DNA from: Coxiellaceae bacterium UBA6002
Lineage (GTDB): Bacteria; Pseudomonadota; Gammaproteobacteria; UBA6002
Direction of reading: 5' to 3'
Assembly (NCBI GenBank): GCA_002429595.1
Contig: DJAM01000020.1
Coordinates: forward strand, 60,378-124,377
DNA length: 64,000 bases
Position numbers and translations under genes: made by a program. Below the pieces are notes generated by a model that did not search any database, was not told the origin of the DNA, and was given only the letters and a program-made list of their open reading frames with translations. This document shows, one piece after another, positions 8,201-16,639 of the stretch. The number at the start of each line of letters is the position of its first letter. Within the stretch, counting starts at the first letter, position 1.

Positions 8201-9121
8201 TTATTTCTCAATTTCAATGTGCCAATTAGCGCCCGCCATCACATTAAATTTCCGTGCGAAATTTTCTTGATTGGTGCCAATGGCAAGGTTCATTAGACTA
8301 TTGGTGTAAATGAGTGATTCACCTTGTGATACTTCACCAAAGGTGTTTTGGTAAGATAATGTACCGTGGTAAACCTTATGGTCATTATCAAAAATTCGGA
8401 CTTTATATTGCTTGCCAAGTTCTAAGCCGAATTGTTTCACAAGCTTAGCATCGATATTGGTCCAAAGATTACCATATTGTGGGTCTAAGATAACGATAGT
8501 ACCTTGAAGTTGATTGTTTTTGATAAAGGGATGTTGATAAGTTAACTTCACTAAAGGTGTTTCGTATTTAGGACCGACCTCTTCAAAGGTGATTTTACCT
8601 GCGGCTAAGCGCGCTGCCGTATAGCCATACAAATCTCGGCCATAAAAGGTATACGAACCATTTGCCGTGCTTTGAAGTCGATTTTTTGTTTCATCGATTT
8701 CGCGTACCGCTTTGATTCCGATCGCGTCTGAGATTAAGGTCAATGTACCATTGTCCGGGGTGACAATATAATGGCCATCATTGGTTAGCGCCACAATGGA
8801 CTTTCGCTTGGTACCCACACCAGGATCCACAACACTGACGAAAACAGTGCCTTTTGGCCAGTAAGGCAAGGTTTGATAAAGCCGATAAGAGGCTTCAAAG
8901 ATATTATATGGGGTAATCTCATTGGTGAGGTCCGAGATGGTTAAGGTCCGATCAACCGATTCCATCACCCCTTTCATCGAACTGACTGCGCCATCTTTTA
9001 ATCCAAAATCCGTTTGCACCACAACTAGCTTAGCAGCAGCATACGTGTTGGGGGTTAGCGCTGTTAAACTCAACACCAAGCAAGTAGCAAGAAGAACTTT
9101 TTTGAATGTATTAGCAATCAT
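8201..9121 (-). CDS. Exported SAM hydroxide adenosyltransferase (DUF62 family)
   Basis: A 306-residue protein of the family that splits S-adenosylmethionine with hydroxide to adenosine and methionine (relatives are fluorinase and chlorinase). Family phrases are QTDFGLKDGAVSSMKGVM near the N-terminus, FVSVVDPGVGT, YIVTPDNGTLT, FYGRDLYGYTAARLA and VILDPQYGNLWTNI. Residues 1-29 are a convincing signal peptide ending near TYAAA, which would place the enzyme in the periplasm, unusual because SAM is cytoplasmic. Bacterial members with this leader occur, but the role is not clear. It lies upstream of the lytic transglycosylase on the same strand, separated by 68 bases. Confidence 0.88.
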   Translation of the reverse strand: MIANTFKKVLLATCLVLSLTALTPNTYAAAKLVVVQTDFGLKDGAVSSMKGVMESVDRTLTISDLTNEITPYNIFEASYRLYQTLPYWPKGTVFVSVVDPGVGTKRKSIVALTNDGHYIVTPDNGTLTLISDAIGIKAVREIDETKNRLQSTANGSYTFYGRDLYGYTAARLAAGKITFEEVGPKYETPLVKLTYQHPFIKNNQLQGTIVILDPQYGNLWTNIDAKLVKQFGLELGKQYKVRIFDNDHKVYHGTLSYQNTFGEVSQGESLIYTNSLMNLAIGTNQENFARKFNVMAGANWHIEIEK

Positions 9122-9273
9122 GAATGTTAAAACCTCAATTTAGCAAAATAAAGGAAATTAGCGCGGGTTATTTGAAATTCTGTTAAACCTTAGCCACAAA
9201 TGTATTAATTCTTAATATTTTCTACCAAGGGGGCTATCATACTAAATGACTTTGCTGGCGACAAGCAAAAACC

Positions 9274-10284
9274 CTAGTATTCTTGCTCAATAATTGTATT
9301 TGGTGGCTCAAGTTGAGGAGTTTTATCCGGAGCTGCGGGTTTTGCACTGGTAGATTCGAAGGCAGGAGGCCTTGGAGTGGGAGTTAAGTTCTGATTCACT
9401 GCCTGATTTGTCACAGTTGGATTCTGTGCTAATTTAGTAAAACCTTCGTCAAGTATAAGCATCGATTTCTGGTCTCGACTCTTGATGCTGCTCCCGCCTA
9501 ATACGACGGCAATTAGACGGCGACCATCACGAGTTGCTGAGGATATTAAATTAAACCCAGAAGGGACGGTGTAGCCAGTCTTAATACCATCACAGCCCTC
9601 ATATTTGCCAAGTAGATGGTTGTGGTTCTTAAACACAATGCCTTTATAGGTAAATTCTCGTAACGAAAAATAATGATAGTAATGAGGAAAAGTTTGGAGC
9701 ATCGCAGCGCCTAATTGCGCCATATCGACTGCTGTTGTTAATTGTTGACTATTCGCGATGCCAGATGCATTTTTGAACGTGGTATTAACCATACCTAGTT
9801 TTTGAGCTTGGTCAGTCATGAGTACCGCGAATTGATCCTCCGACCCACCTCCCAGCGCTTCTCCAAGTACGGAAGCCGCGTCATTGGCTGACTTGGTGAC
9901 CAAACCACAGATTGCCTCTTCAACTGTAATGGTTTGACCCGCCTTAAGACCGAGTTTGCTGGGTTGTCGGTTAGCCGCATGAAGGCTAATCGGTAAAGGC
10001 TGATTGAGTTTTAACTTGCCACTGTCTAGCGCCTGAAACACCAAGTAAAGTGTCATCACTTTGGTTAATGATGCGGGTTGATCGACATTGGTTGGATTTT
10101 CACTAGAGAGAATCGTGCGAGAGGGAAATTCCATCACCAAGCTCGAATAATGGGGTGTGGCTAAGATAGCGATTGGCGAATGACGGGCGACATGACGCTT
10201 ATGTTTTGCTTTGGCTTTCGCCTTTCCTTGAGCGGTACAAGAAAACAAGATCACTATTAGATAAATGATGAGGGTGCGAAACAT
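9274..10284 (-). CDS. D-alanyl-D-alanine carboxypeptidase (PBP5/6-like)
   Basis: A 336-residue penicillin-binding protein that trims the terminal D-Ala from pentapeptide stems. The three active-site motifs are intact: SLTK (72-75), SAN (132-134) and KTG (235-237). Residues 1-20 are a signal peptide, followed by a very basic Lys/Ala/His segment (20-32). ATG 10284 is chosen because it opens the signal sequence; ATG codons at 10299 and 10311 would add acidic residues in front. The C-terminal 50 residues are Pro/Thr/Asn-rich and low complexity, in place of the complete C-terminal domain and amphipathic anchor of E. coli PBP5. Confidence 0.88.
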   Translation of the reverse strand: MFRTLIIYLIVILFSCTAQGKAKAKAKHKRHVARHSPIAILATPHYSSLVMEFPSRTILSSENPTNVDQPASLTKVMTLYLVFQALDSGKLKLNQPLPISLHAANRQPSKLGLKAGQTITVEEAICGLVTKSANDAASVLGEALGGGSEDQFAVLMTDQAQKLGMVNTTFKNASGIANSQQLTTAVDMAQLGAAMLQTFPHYYHYFSLREFTYKGIVFKNHNHLLGKYEGCDGIKTGYTVPSGFNLISSATRDGRRLIAVVLGGSSIKSRDQKSMLILDEGFTKLAQNPTVTNQAVNQNLTPTPRPPAFESTSAKPAAPDKTPQLEPPNTIIEQEY

Positions 10285-10412
10285 CAATTTCCATTCCATG
10301 AATAGATCCATTTAGTCATCGTTAATAATTAAAAGTAGCCCATTTCGAACAATTTGTTAGGATAATAATCAATAACCGGTAGAGATTGCCACTGAAAAAC
10401 GAGGAAGTTACC

Positions 10413-11180
10413 ATGTTGACGTATTTGCAACGTGCTAAATATTGCCAAAATCCCACCGCACTCAAGCTTTTCCAGCTCATGCTCGAGAAGGAATCCAATT
10501 TATGCGTATCTTTAGACGTCACCTCAAGTGCCAAATTGTTAGAGTTGGCTGCTTTGCTAGGGCCGCAGATTTCTATCCTAAAAACACATATTGATATACT
10601 TGAAGACTTCAGCGCTGATTTTATTGCAGAGCTCATGGCTTTAGCAAAAAAACATCAATTCCTGATCTTTGAAGATCGAAAATTTGCTGACATTGGTAAT
10701 ACCGTCAAATTACAGTATGAAAAGGGTATTTACCGGATCGCCCAATGGGCAGCGATTACTAATGCTCATCCTATCCCTGGCCCTGGCATTATCAAGGGTC
10801 TAAAAGAAGTCGGTTTACCGCTAGGCAATGGTTTGTTGTTGCTGGCGCAAATGAGTAGTCAAGGTAGTCTTGCAACGGGTGCCTATACGGAACGTACCAT
10901 ACAAATGGCATTGGAGCATCAGGACTTTGTCATCGGCTTTATTACTCAAACTAAACTGACTGATAAGCCGCACTTTATTAACCTTACTCCGGGTGTGCAA
11001 ATTGAAAGCCAACATGACGCCTTAGGACAACAATATGTTACCCCGGAGAAAGCTATTATTGAAAATGAGACCGATGTCATTATTGTGGGCAGAGGCATTT
11101 ATCAGGCCAGCGATCCATTGCAAGCAGCTAAGGTTTATCGGGAACGTGGTTGGCAAGCTTATCAAGATAAATGCAAATAA
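10413..11180 (+). CDS. pyrF: Orotidine 5'-phosphate decarboxylase, eukaryotic (URA3-like) type
   Basis: A 255-residue enzyme catalysing the last step of UMP synthesis. ATG 10413 has GAGGAA 7 bases upstream; a TTG 27 bases earlier is rejected. Catalytic residues align with yeast URA3: Asp35 in SLDVT, Lys57 in ILKTHIDIL, and Asp88-Lys90-Asp93 in FEDRKFADIGNTVK. The phrases GIYRIAQWAAITNAHPIPGPGI and LTPGVQ also match the fungal/animal branch more than the shorter enzyme of E. coli. This suggests transfer or an old alternative lineage, judged from memory of the sequences. It is a stand-alone gene, not fused to OPRTase. Confidence 0.9.
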   Translation: MLTYLQRAKYCQNPTALKLFQLMLEKESNLCVSLDVTSSAKLLELAALLGPQISILKTHIDILEDFSADFIAELMALAKKHQFLIFEDRKFADIGNTVKLQYEKGIYRIAQWAAITNAHPIPGPGIIKGLKEVGLPLGNGLLLLAQMSSQGSLATGAYTERTIQMALEHQDFVIGFITQTKLTDKPHFINLTPGVQIESQHDALGQQYVTPEKAIIENETDVIIVGRGIYQASDPLQAAKVYRERGWQAYQDKCK

Positions 11181-11312
11181 TCTTAAAATTCCGAAGATCT
11201 CTACTATACTAAACAAGGACTTCGAATTCGTCCCGATCCTCTCTTGAAAGAGGAAAATACCGTAAAATTAAGCTATAAAATAAGTACGAGTCTAAGCAAA
11301 GGAGACAGTACC

Positions 11313-11846
11313 ATGGCACAAGTTGAAGACATCGTCGTAGCGGCAAGTGTAGACAATGAGCTAAGTTCCAAAGACTTTGCCGATATTAAAAAATTGAAAA
11401 ATGCTGGACATCATATTTACTTATCCTATTACCTTCCTAAGGTACCGGCAGAATACACCCAACTACCTGATATCCCACCTCGTCTTGCAAGATGGCACAC
11501 CGAGGGGCATAAGATCCTACAAGAATTGGGCAACAAGCTTGAAATACCGAAGGAAGATCAATTTTTCACCGATGAAATACTAGGTCCAGATGAAGTATTT
11601 GAAACAGCGAGAAATTTAAAGGCTCACGTGATTTTAACGAATAATCCTAAAGAGCTAAAACAACGATTTCTATCACGGGTATTAGATAAATTGTTGGGTT
11701 ATAAAGAAGTTGCCGTCAAACGGGTAGCAACTTACGTGAAAAAACACATCCCACAGGAAACCGTTTATGGCTTTAAGAAAAAAGAAACGTTTGATAAAGC
11801 CGCCAACGTACGCAGCGAAGAAAGAAGACAATATCGAACTAAATAA
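11313..11846 (+). CDS. Universal-stress-protein-like protein
   Basis: A 177-residue soluble protein. ATG 11313 follows AAGGAG with good spacing, and a longer in-frame start at 11244 is unlikely. The layout resembles UspA: an N-terminal strand (EDIVVAASVDNELS), a central helix (WHTEGHKILQELGNKLEI), and the strand-helix-strand AKHVILTNNPKEL-type region (GPDEVFETARNLKAHVILTN), as in the USP nucleotide-binding core. The last 50 residues are strongly basic (Lys/Arg-rich), unlike ordinary Usp proteins, and could bind nucleic acid or a membrane. A strong terminator follows at once, so it is a single-gene transcript. The function is inferred only. Confidence 0.6.
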   Translation: MAQVEDIVVAASVDNELSSKDFADIKKLKNAGHHIYLSYYLPKVPAEYTQLPDIPPRLARWHTEGHKILQELGNKLEIPKEDQFFTDEILGPDEVFETARNLKAHVILTNNPKELKQRFLSRVLDKLLGYKEVAVKRVATYVKKHIPQETVYGFKKKETFDKAANVRSEERRQYRTK

Positions 11847-11857
11847 TGTAACATAAA

Positions 11858-11887
11858 ACCCTCAATGGATAATTGAGGGTTTTTTTT
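11858..11887 (+). terminator. Rho-independent terminator after the Usp-like gene
   Basis: A 9-bp stem (ACCCTCAAT at 11858-11866 with ATTGAGGGT at 11872-11880), a 5-base loop, and an 8-T run from 11880. It also separates the following cbpA operon. Confidence 0.93.
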
Positions 11888-11906
11888 AACTTAAAAAAAG
11901 AGTGAT

Positions 11907-12845
11907 ATGGAATTCAAAGATTACTATTCAATCATGGGCTTAAAGCCGGAAGCCACGGCAGATGAAATCAAACGAGCCTATCGGAAGTTAGCACGTAAGT
12001 ATCATCCCGATGTTAGCCAAGAAGCCAATGCCGAAGCAAAATTTAAAGAACTCGGTGAAGCCTACGAAGTCTTGAAGGATCCAGAAAAACGTCGTGCTTA
12101 TGACTCCTTGCGTACGAAAGGTTGGCAGCGCGGCGAACAATTCACACCACCACCTAATTGGAATCAAGACGAATTTTCATTTGGCAGCTCAGGTGGTGAT
12201 TTCAGTGATTTTTTTGAAACACTTTTTGGAGCTCGTGCGAGTGGTTTTGGAGGTGGACGTAGACATCACGCACCCGCGCGAGGTGAAGATATTTACTTTA
12301 TTGTTGATATCGATGTACGTGATGCCTTTAATGGCGCGGAAAGAACCTTAGAGATTCCAGTATCTGAAGTAAACGAAGGTCAAATCCGACAACGAACTAA
12401 AACAATCAAGGTCAAAATTCCTAAAGGTGTCGCAGAAGGTCAACAAATTCGTTTGAAAGGCCAGGGGAGTCCCGGCTATCAACATGGCCCTGCGGGAGAC
12501 TTATACCTAGAAGTTCGGATTAAGGCGTCAGATCCTTATCATGTCTCGGGAAAGGATATCACGGTCTACTTACCAGTGAGTCCCTGGGAAGTGGCTTTAG
12601 GTGCTAAGGTAAAAGCTCCAACGCTTGGGGGTCTCATTGAAGTGAAAATACCCCCCAATTCACAAACGGGAACGAAATTACGTCTGAAAGGCAAGGGCTT
12701 ACCTTGTAAAGGCGAAGCTGGGGATGAGTACATTATTCTACAAGTGATGACGCCGCCCGCGACCAGTGAGGTGGCGAAGGACTTGTATCAGCAAATGTCT
12801 GAAAAAATTCCATTTAATCCAAGAGAAAAATTGGGGATCTATTGA
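11907..12845 (+). CDS. cbpA: Curved-DNA-binding J-domain co-chaperone CbpA
   Basis: A 312-residue DnaJ-family protein without the zinc-finger domain. The J domain is residues 1-70 with HPD in RKYHPDVS, then a Gly/Phe-rich linker (about 85-125, FGSSGGDFSDFF and GFGGGRRH), then two C-terminal substrate-binding subdomains (QIRLKGQGSPG, KLRLKGKGLPCKGEAGDEY). It works with DnaK and, in E. coli, also binds curved DNA. Its last bases overlap the start of cbpM (TGATG), the normal cbpA-cbpM arrangement. Confidence 0.95.
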   Translation: MEFKDYYSIMGLKPEATADEIKRAYRKLARKYHPDVSQEANAEAKFKELGEAYEVLKDPEKRRAYDSLRTKGWQRGEQFTPPPNWNQDEFSFGSSGGDFSDFFETLFGARASGFGGGRRHHAPARGEDIYFIVDIDVRDAFNGAERTLEIPVSEVNEGQIRQRTKTIKVKIPKGVAEGQQIRLKGQGSPGYQHGPAGDLYLEVRIKASDPYHVSGKDITVYLPVSPWEVALGAKVKAPTLGGLIEVKIPPNSQTGTKLRLKGKGLPCKGEAGDEYIILQVMTPPATSEVAKDLYQQMSEKIPFNPREKLGIY

Positions 12846-13174
12846 TGGAAAAAAAAATAGTGTCAATATTATTGGATGAAAGTCAGCTGTTGACGTTAGA
12901 AGAATTTTGTCGACTTGCTAGTGCCGATCAAGATAGCGTATTTGAAATGATTGAATTTGGTATCTTAGAACCGACGCAAGGTAAGAATAAAGAGAGTTGG
13001 CAATTTACTTACATTCAACTTCAGCGTTATCAGCAAGCACTACGCTTACACGATGATCTACATATTAATCTGTCTGGCGTGGCGTTGAGCTTAGATCTTT
13101 TGGATCAATTACGCAGCTTACGAGCAAAAATTAAAGCACTCGAACACCAACTAAAACTATCTGGTCAGAGTTAA
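12845..13174 (+). CDS. cbpM: Chaperone modulator CbpM
   Basis: A 109-residue MerR-like helix-turn-helix family protein that binds the J domain of CbpA and blocks its stimulation of DnaK. It starts at the ATG in TGATG at 12843-12847, translationally coupled to cbpA. The N-terminal LTLEEFCRLASADQDSVFEMIEFGILEP is the HTH-like part, and the C-terminal helix (LDLLDQLRSLRAKIKALEHQL) is the usual coiled coil. The length is typical. Confidence 0.92.
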   Translation: MEKKIVSILLDESQLLTLEEFCRLASADQDSVFEMIEFGILEPTQGKNKESWQFTYIQLQRYQQALRLHDDLHINLSGVALSLDLLDQLRSLRAKIKALEHQLKLSGQS

Positions 13175-13644
13175 TGAGCAAATTTAAATTTTTTTTACAT
13201 CACGTTTTTGGTTTTTTTCGTTACGGCTACTTTCGCTTACTTGGAAGAAGTACCTTGGATGTGCGCGCGATTGTGGTGACCGAAGATCAAAAAGTTTTAT
13301 TAGTCAAACATACTTATCTTCCAGGTTGGTTTTTGCCAGGTGGCTTAGTGGAACGGGGCGAATCATTGCTGGCAGCAGTGCGAAGGGAACTCTTCGAGGA
13401 AACAGGGATTCGTTCTATCACAACGCCAACACTCTTTAGTGTTTATTTGGGAAATATGAGGGGTGTTGCCAATTATCCTGCCGTTTTTATCGTGAATCAG
13501 TATCAATTAAATCCACAAAATAGTCCAGAAATTGCAGAGATGGCATGGTTCACTATCGCAGACTTACCTCATGATACGAGTCCAGCTACGAGAAGAAGGC
13601 TGATGGAATATTTTCAACAACACCCTATTGCGGAGTGTTGGTAA
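13174..13644 (+). CDS. Nudix hydrolase
   Basis: A 156-residue protein with a complete Nudix box at residues 56-78 (GGLVERGES followed by RRELFEETGI; the Gly, Glu and REx2EE positions all match). Family members hydrolyse nucleoside diphosphates linked to another group. The N-terminal 25 residues are aromatic and basic (FKFFLHHVFGFFRYGYF), which may contact a membrane and resembles family members that act on lipid-linked or CDP-type substrates. The start ATG overlaps the cbpM stop (TAATG), so it is the third gene of the cbpA operon. The substrate is unknown. Confidence 0.9.
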   Translation: MSKFKFFLHHVFGFFRYGYFRLLGRSTLDVRAIVVTEDQKVLLVKHTYLPGWFLPGGLVERGESLLAAVRRELFEETGIRSITTPTLFSVYLGNMRGVANYPAVFIVNQYQLNPQNSPEIAEMAWFTIADLPHDTSPATRRRLMEYFQQHPIAECW

Positions 13645-13673
13645 ATAAAATTTGTTTTTAAATAGCGCGTTGC

Positions 13674-13973
13674 TTAAAGTTTGGTCTTGAATGCTGGACC
13701 GTCCAAGGCAAGTAATTCGAGTGTCCTTTGAAATTGTTCACTTTGTTGTAATAGGGGACGTAATTGTAAAATGTGTTGAGCTGTAAGACGTTGCTGATGA
13801 CTTAAATCGGTTAGGGTTTTGACGTGACTTTTCCATTCTTGAACATTGGATAGTAAAAACAATAATTTTTCTTCCAATGTGGTAATGGTGGTTTCGAATT
13901 GATGAATTTGTTGGGTCAATTTTTTTTTATTCGCTCGATTCAACGACCAGGAATGATTTAGCCAGCTCGTCAT
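13674..13973 (-). CDS. Small coiled-coil hypothetical protein
   Basis: A 99-residue, largely helical protein with heptad-like repeats (NRANKKKLTQQIHQFETTI, TLEEKLLFLL, LRPLLQQSEQFQRTLELL). There is no signal peptide, Cys or recognisable domain. ATG 13973 is preceded by GGAGG at 9 bases; a TTG 15 bases upstream overlaps that site and is unlikely. It converges on the Nudix gene and diverges from cytochrome b561. I do not recognise a family. Confidence 0.6.
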   Translation of the reverse strand: MTSWLNHSWSLNRANKKKLTQQIHQFETTITTLEEKLLFLLSNVQEWKSHVKTLTDLSHQQRLTAQHILQLRPLLQQSEQFQRTLELLALDGPAFKTKL

Positions 13974-14053
13974 TTTTATCACCTCCAAGATTCTTTTTAA
14001 GTATAAGTTAATTTTTTTAAATTTTGGGTTGTTTTGAAAAAAAAGGAAATTTT

Positions 14054-14605
14054 ATGACAATTAAAAATTCATTCATGGAATATGGTTCAATTGAGAAAGT
14101 GTTACATTGGTTAATTGCATTATGCGTGATTGCACTTTTGGGTCTTGGCTTTACGATGGGGACTTTCAAAGATGAGCCATTCAACCATGAACTATTTATG
14201 ATTCATAAATCGATTGGCTTAACGGTACTTGCCTTAACACTGATTGCGATAATTTGGCGTGCCTTCAATGTGAAGCCATCCTTAGAGCAGTTGCCTCTTT
14301 GGGAACGACGATCAGCTTACCTAACGCACTTGAGTTTGGTGGTGTTATTAATTCTTATGCCCTTAAGTGGCTGGATTATGTCGGTTGCAGCCGGACATCC
14401 CCCCACCTATTTTGATTTATTTACTCTTTCATTGCCTATTAGCAAAAATAAATGGCTAGCGGATAATGGACAACTTGTTCATGAGACACTTGCGCTTTTT
14501 GTCTTATTTTTTGTGATCTTACATATCCTTGGTGCATTCAAACATTTGATGGAAGGTGATCAAATTATGCAGCGAATGTTGCCAAGACTCAAAAAACGAC
14601 TGTGA
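14054..14605 (+). CDS. Cytochrome b561 family membrane protein
   Basis: A 183-residue four-helix membrane protein of the bacterial cytochrome b561/CybB family, a di-heme quinol-linked electron carrier in the inner membrane. Heme-ligand histidines sit in EKVLHWLIAL (helix 1), MIHKSIGL (helix 2), THLSLVVLLILMPLSGW (helix 3) and VHETLALFVLFFVILHILGAFKH (helix 4). ATG 14054 follows AAAGGAAA. A longer form from 14024 lacks a site and is not used. Confidence 0.9.
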   Translation: MTIKNSFMEYGSIEKVLHWLIALCVIALLGLGFTMGTFKDEPFNHELFMIHKSIGLTVLALTLIAIIWRAFNVKPSLEQLPLWERRSAYLTHLSLVVLLILMPLSGWIMSVAAGHPPTYFDLFTLSLPISKNKWLADNGQLVHETLALFVLFFVILHILGAFKHLMEGDQIMQRMLPRLKKRL

Positions 14606-14716
14606 AGAAAGTCGATTTATCAAATTTTTTTCTTGGAGGATTGCTAGCTTATAGCGTATGATTTTCACTAGATATTTATCAAAAATATCGAAATTACATT
14701 TAGGAGTTTAGGAAAT

Positions 14717-15115
14717 ATGAAAAAATTAGCACTGTTGGTATTCGTTTTCTTAAGTTTATTTACGGTAAGCTCATTTGCCGATATGCAATCAAAAGCAAGT
14801 GGTTCAGCAGCATCCGTTAATGATACGGTGACCATTCATTTCTTTTATTCTACAGATTGTCCTCACTGTGTTGCTGCCCACCCGTTTATTAATAAATTGA
14901 AAGCAGAATATCCTTGGTTACGTGTGAAAGAATATGAAGTCTCTGGCAGTCCACGTAATGGTAAACTCTTCGAAAAAATGTCAAGAGCTCATGGCAAAGA
15001 GCCAAGCTTTTTCCCAACTTTCTTTATTGGCGATAAAGCAATTATCGGTTACACGAGTGCAGATACCACCGGTGCGCAAATTCGCGACGCTGTTAACGCT
15101 GCTCATAATCAATAA
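14717..15115 (+). CDS. Periplasmic thioredoxin-fold protein with CPHC motif
   Basis: A 132-residue protein with a signal peptide (residues 1-21, cleavage after SSFA) and a thioredoxin/glutaredoxin-like domain. The redox motif Cys48-Pro-His-Cys51 follows FFYSTD, and the cis-Pro is in FFPTFFIG. CPHC is the dipeptide of DsbA, but the protein is half its size and lacks the helical insertion, so a periplasmic reductase or disulfide carrier is more likely. SD AGGAG is 9 bases from ATG 14717. It lies after cytochrome b561, which could share redox chemistry, and is followed by a strong terminator. Confidence 0.85.
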   Translation: MKKLALLVFVFLSLFTVSSFADMQSKASGSAASVNDTVTIHFFYSTDCPHCVAAHPFINKLKAEYPWLRVKEYEVSGSPRNGKLFEKMSRAHGKEPSFFPTFFIGDKAIIGYTSADTTGAQIRDAVNAAHNQ

Positions 15116-15125
15116 TTCTTTATTA

Positions 15126-15158
15126 AAAAAGAGTAGAGCTGTTTGCTCTACTCTTTTT
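15126..15158 (+). terminator. Rho-independent terminator
   Basis: A 14-bp perfect stem (AAAAAGAGTAGAGC at 15126-15139, complement at 15145-15158) with a TGTTT loop. The second arm ends in five Ts, directly after the CPHC protein gene. Confidence 0.93.
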
Positions 15159-15251
15159 ACTTTTCCCTGCCATCCACGTCAAAAAATAAGTACGGTATGT
15201 TATAATTTTCATAGCTCCTTCGCATCATGATAGTTAAGGAAGTAATAACCT

Positions 15252-15524
15252 ATGAGAGTTAAACAGGCACTTCTTGACCCAACGAGTATATTTAAAGACC
15301 CGCAAGATGTTTTATTGAGCCAAGAATTAACGCGTGATCAGAAAATTCAGATTTTAAGACGGTGGTCTTATGAGATTCGAGAGCTGCAAGTTGCTGAAGA
15401 GGAAAACATGCAGGGCAAAACCGTTGTGGATCTACAATCAGTTCTGAACGCCTTACGCACTTTAGGGGCTGTTGTGAATCTTGAACACGAACCCCCCACG
15501 AAGCAAGGTGGGCAGGAAGAATAA
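15252..15524 (+). CDS. Conserved hypothetical small protein (gammaproteobacterial type)
   Basis: A 90-residue soluble protein. The phrases IFKDPQDVLLSQELTRDQKIQILRRW and YEIRELQVAEEENM match a short family I have seen in many gammaproteobacteria without known function. The Glu-rich helix in the middle and polar tail suggest a small helical regulator or adaptor. The next gene (HIT) begins 10 bases after its stop. Confidence 0.75.
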   Translation: MRVKQALLDPTSIFKDPQDVLLSQELTRDQKIQILRRWSYEIRELQVAEEENMQGKTVVDLQSVLNALRTLGAVVNLEHEPPTKQGGQEE

Positions 15525-15534
15525 AACTAAAGTT

Positions 15535-15975
15535 ATGTCTATAGTTGGGAATCAACATTGTCTTTTCTGTGACATCGTGCAGCATCGATTGCCGGCCACG
15601 ATTATTTATGAGAACAAAGACATCTGCATCTTCTTAGATAAACGACCACTTTTTCCCGGGCATTTACTCTTAGTGCCTACTGAACATTACGAGACCTTAT
15701 TAGATTTACCAAAAGAGAGTCTGCCGACTTATTTTTCAGCCTTACAAGATCTAACGTTAGTCGTCAAAGATGCACTGTCAGCACAAGGCGTTTTTGTCGC
15801 CATGAACAATGTCGTCAGCCAAAGTGTTCCTCATCTTCATACTCATGTCGTACCACGAAATAAAGGCGACGGTTTAAAAGGTTTTTTTTGGCCACGACAA
15901 AAATATCGGGAAGGTCACCAAGAGGAAGTGGCGCAGAAGTTGCGCGCTTGTTGGCAGAAGCTACAGAGTGACTAA
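15535..15975 (+). CDS. HIT family nucleotide hydrolase/transferase
   Basis: A 146-residue histidine-triad protein. The HIT motif HLHTHVV is at 100-106, with the upstream PGHLLLVPTEHYETL segment of the family and a Cys-x2-Cys pair (9 and 12) in HCLFCDIV typical of zinc-binding Fhit/Hint-like bacterial members. These act on AMP-linked substrates such as adenosine phosphoramidates or Ap4A. ATG 15535 gives the usual N-terminus; an in-frame TTG upstream would run through the preceding gene. It is probably co-transcribed with the 90-residue protein gene. Confidence 0.9.
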   Translation: MSIVGNQHCLFCDIVQHRLPATIIYENKDICIFLDKRPLFPGHLLLVPTEHYETLLDLPKESLPTYFSALQDLTLVVKDALSAQGVFVAMNNVVSQSVPHLHTHVVPRNKGDGLKGFFWPRQKYREGHQEEVAQKLRACWQKLQSD

Positions 15976-16000
15976 AGTGTTTTATATATAAGGATGTTTG

Positions 16001-16639
16001 ATGAGTAACCGTTACACAGTGCCGTTGAGTGAGGATACAGAACCTGGTTCAAACGATGAGGTCTTAAAAAACTATCTGCATATTACTTCTAAAGAACAAA
16101 TAGAAGCGTTAGAAGAACAAGAATTAAATCGAACATTTTCGGAGATCATTCAGATTTATGATGAAGATCGTAAATTCACTGTTCTCGACATTTGTAAGAT
16201 GCATGAACTATGGTTGGGTGATATTTACCCTTCTGCTGGGAAATATAGATCGGTCATGATGAGCAAGAATGGCTTTCCATTTGCCTTTCCCAGTCGGATT
16301 CCGGTTCTTATGGAAAAGTTCGAACAAGAATTGTTAGCTAGATACACGCCTTGTCATAATACCGACATCGATGAATTAGCTTTTATTCTTGGTCTGGTGC
16401 ATGTCGAATTTATTTTGATACATCCGTTTCGTGAAGGTAACGGTAGAATTGGTCGTTTACTCATAAGTTTAATGGTGATTCAAGCAGGAAGACCGCCGAT
16501 TAATTTTAGTTATATTGATCAAACAATCCATCCAAAGGGTTATAGCGAATATATCAAAGCAGTGCAAATTGGCCATGCGAGCTCTAATTACGAGCCAATG
16601 AAAAAAATTTTTAAAATTTTATTGGAAGATTCAACTTAA
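16001..16639 (+). CDS. Fic family protein (small, class I-like)
   Basis: A 212-residue Fic domain protein. The catalytic motif HPFREGNGRIGR at 141-152 is complete (His141, acidic Glu145, Arg149 and Arg152), so nucleotidylation activity is expected. Such enzymes usually transfer AMP to a protein hydroxyl, using ATP. The flap region GKYRSVMMSKNGFPFAFP lies at 80-97. No [S/T]xxxE[G/N] inhibitory motif is seen in the protein itself, so control by a separate small protein is expected. A candidate lies immediately downstream on the other strand. ATG 16001 follows AAGGA. Confidence 0.9.
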   Translation: MSNRYTVPLSEDTEPGSNDEVLKNYLHITSKEQIEALEEQELNRTFSEIIQIYDEDRKFTVLDICKMHELWLGDIYPSAGKYRSVMMSKNGFPFAFPSRIPVLMEKFEQELLARYTPCHNTDIDELAFILGLVHVEFILIHPFREGNGRIGRLLISLMVIQAGRPPINFSYIDQTIHPKGYSEYIKAVQIGHASSNYEPMKKIFKILLEDST

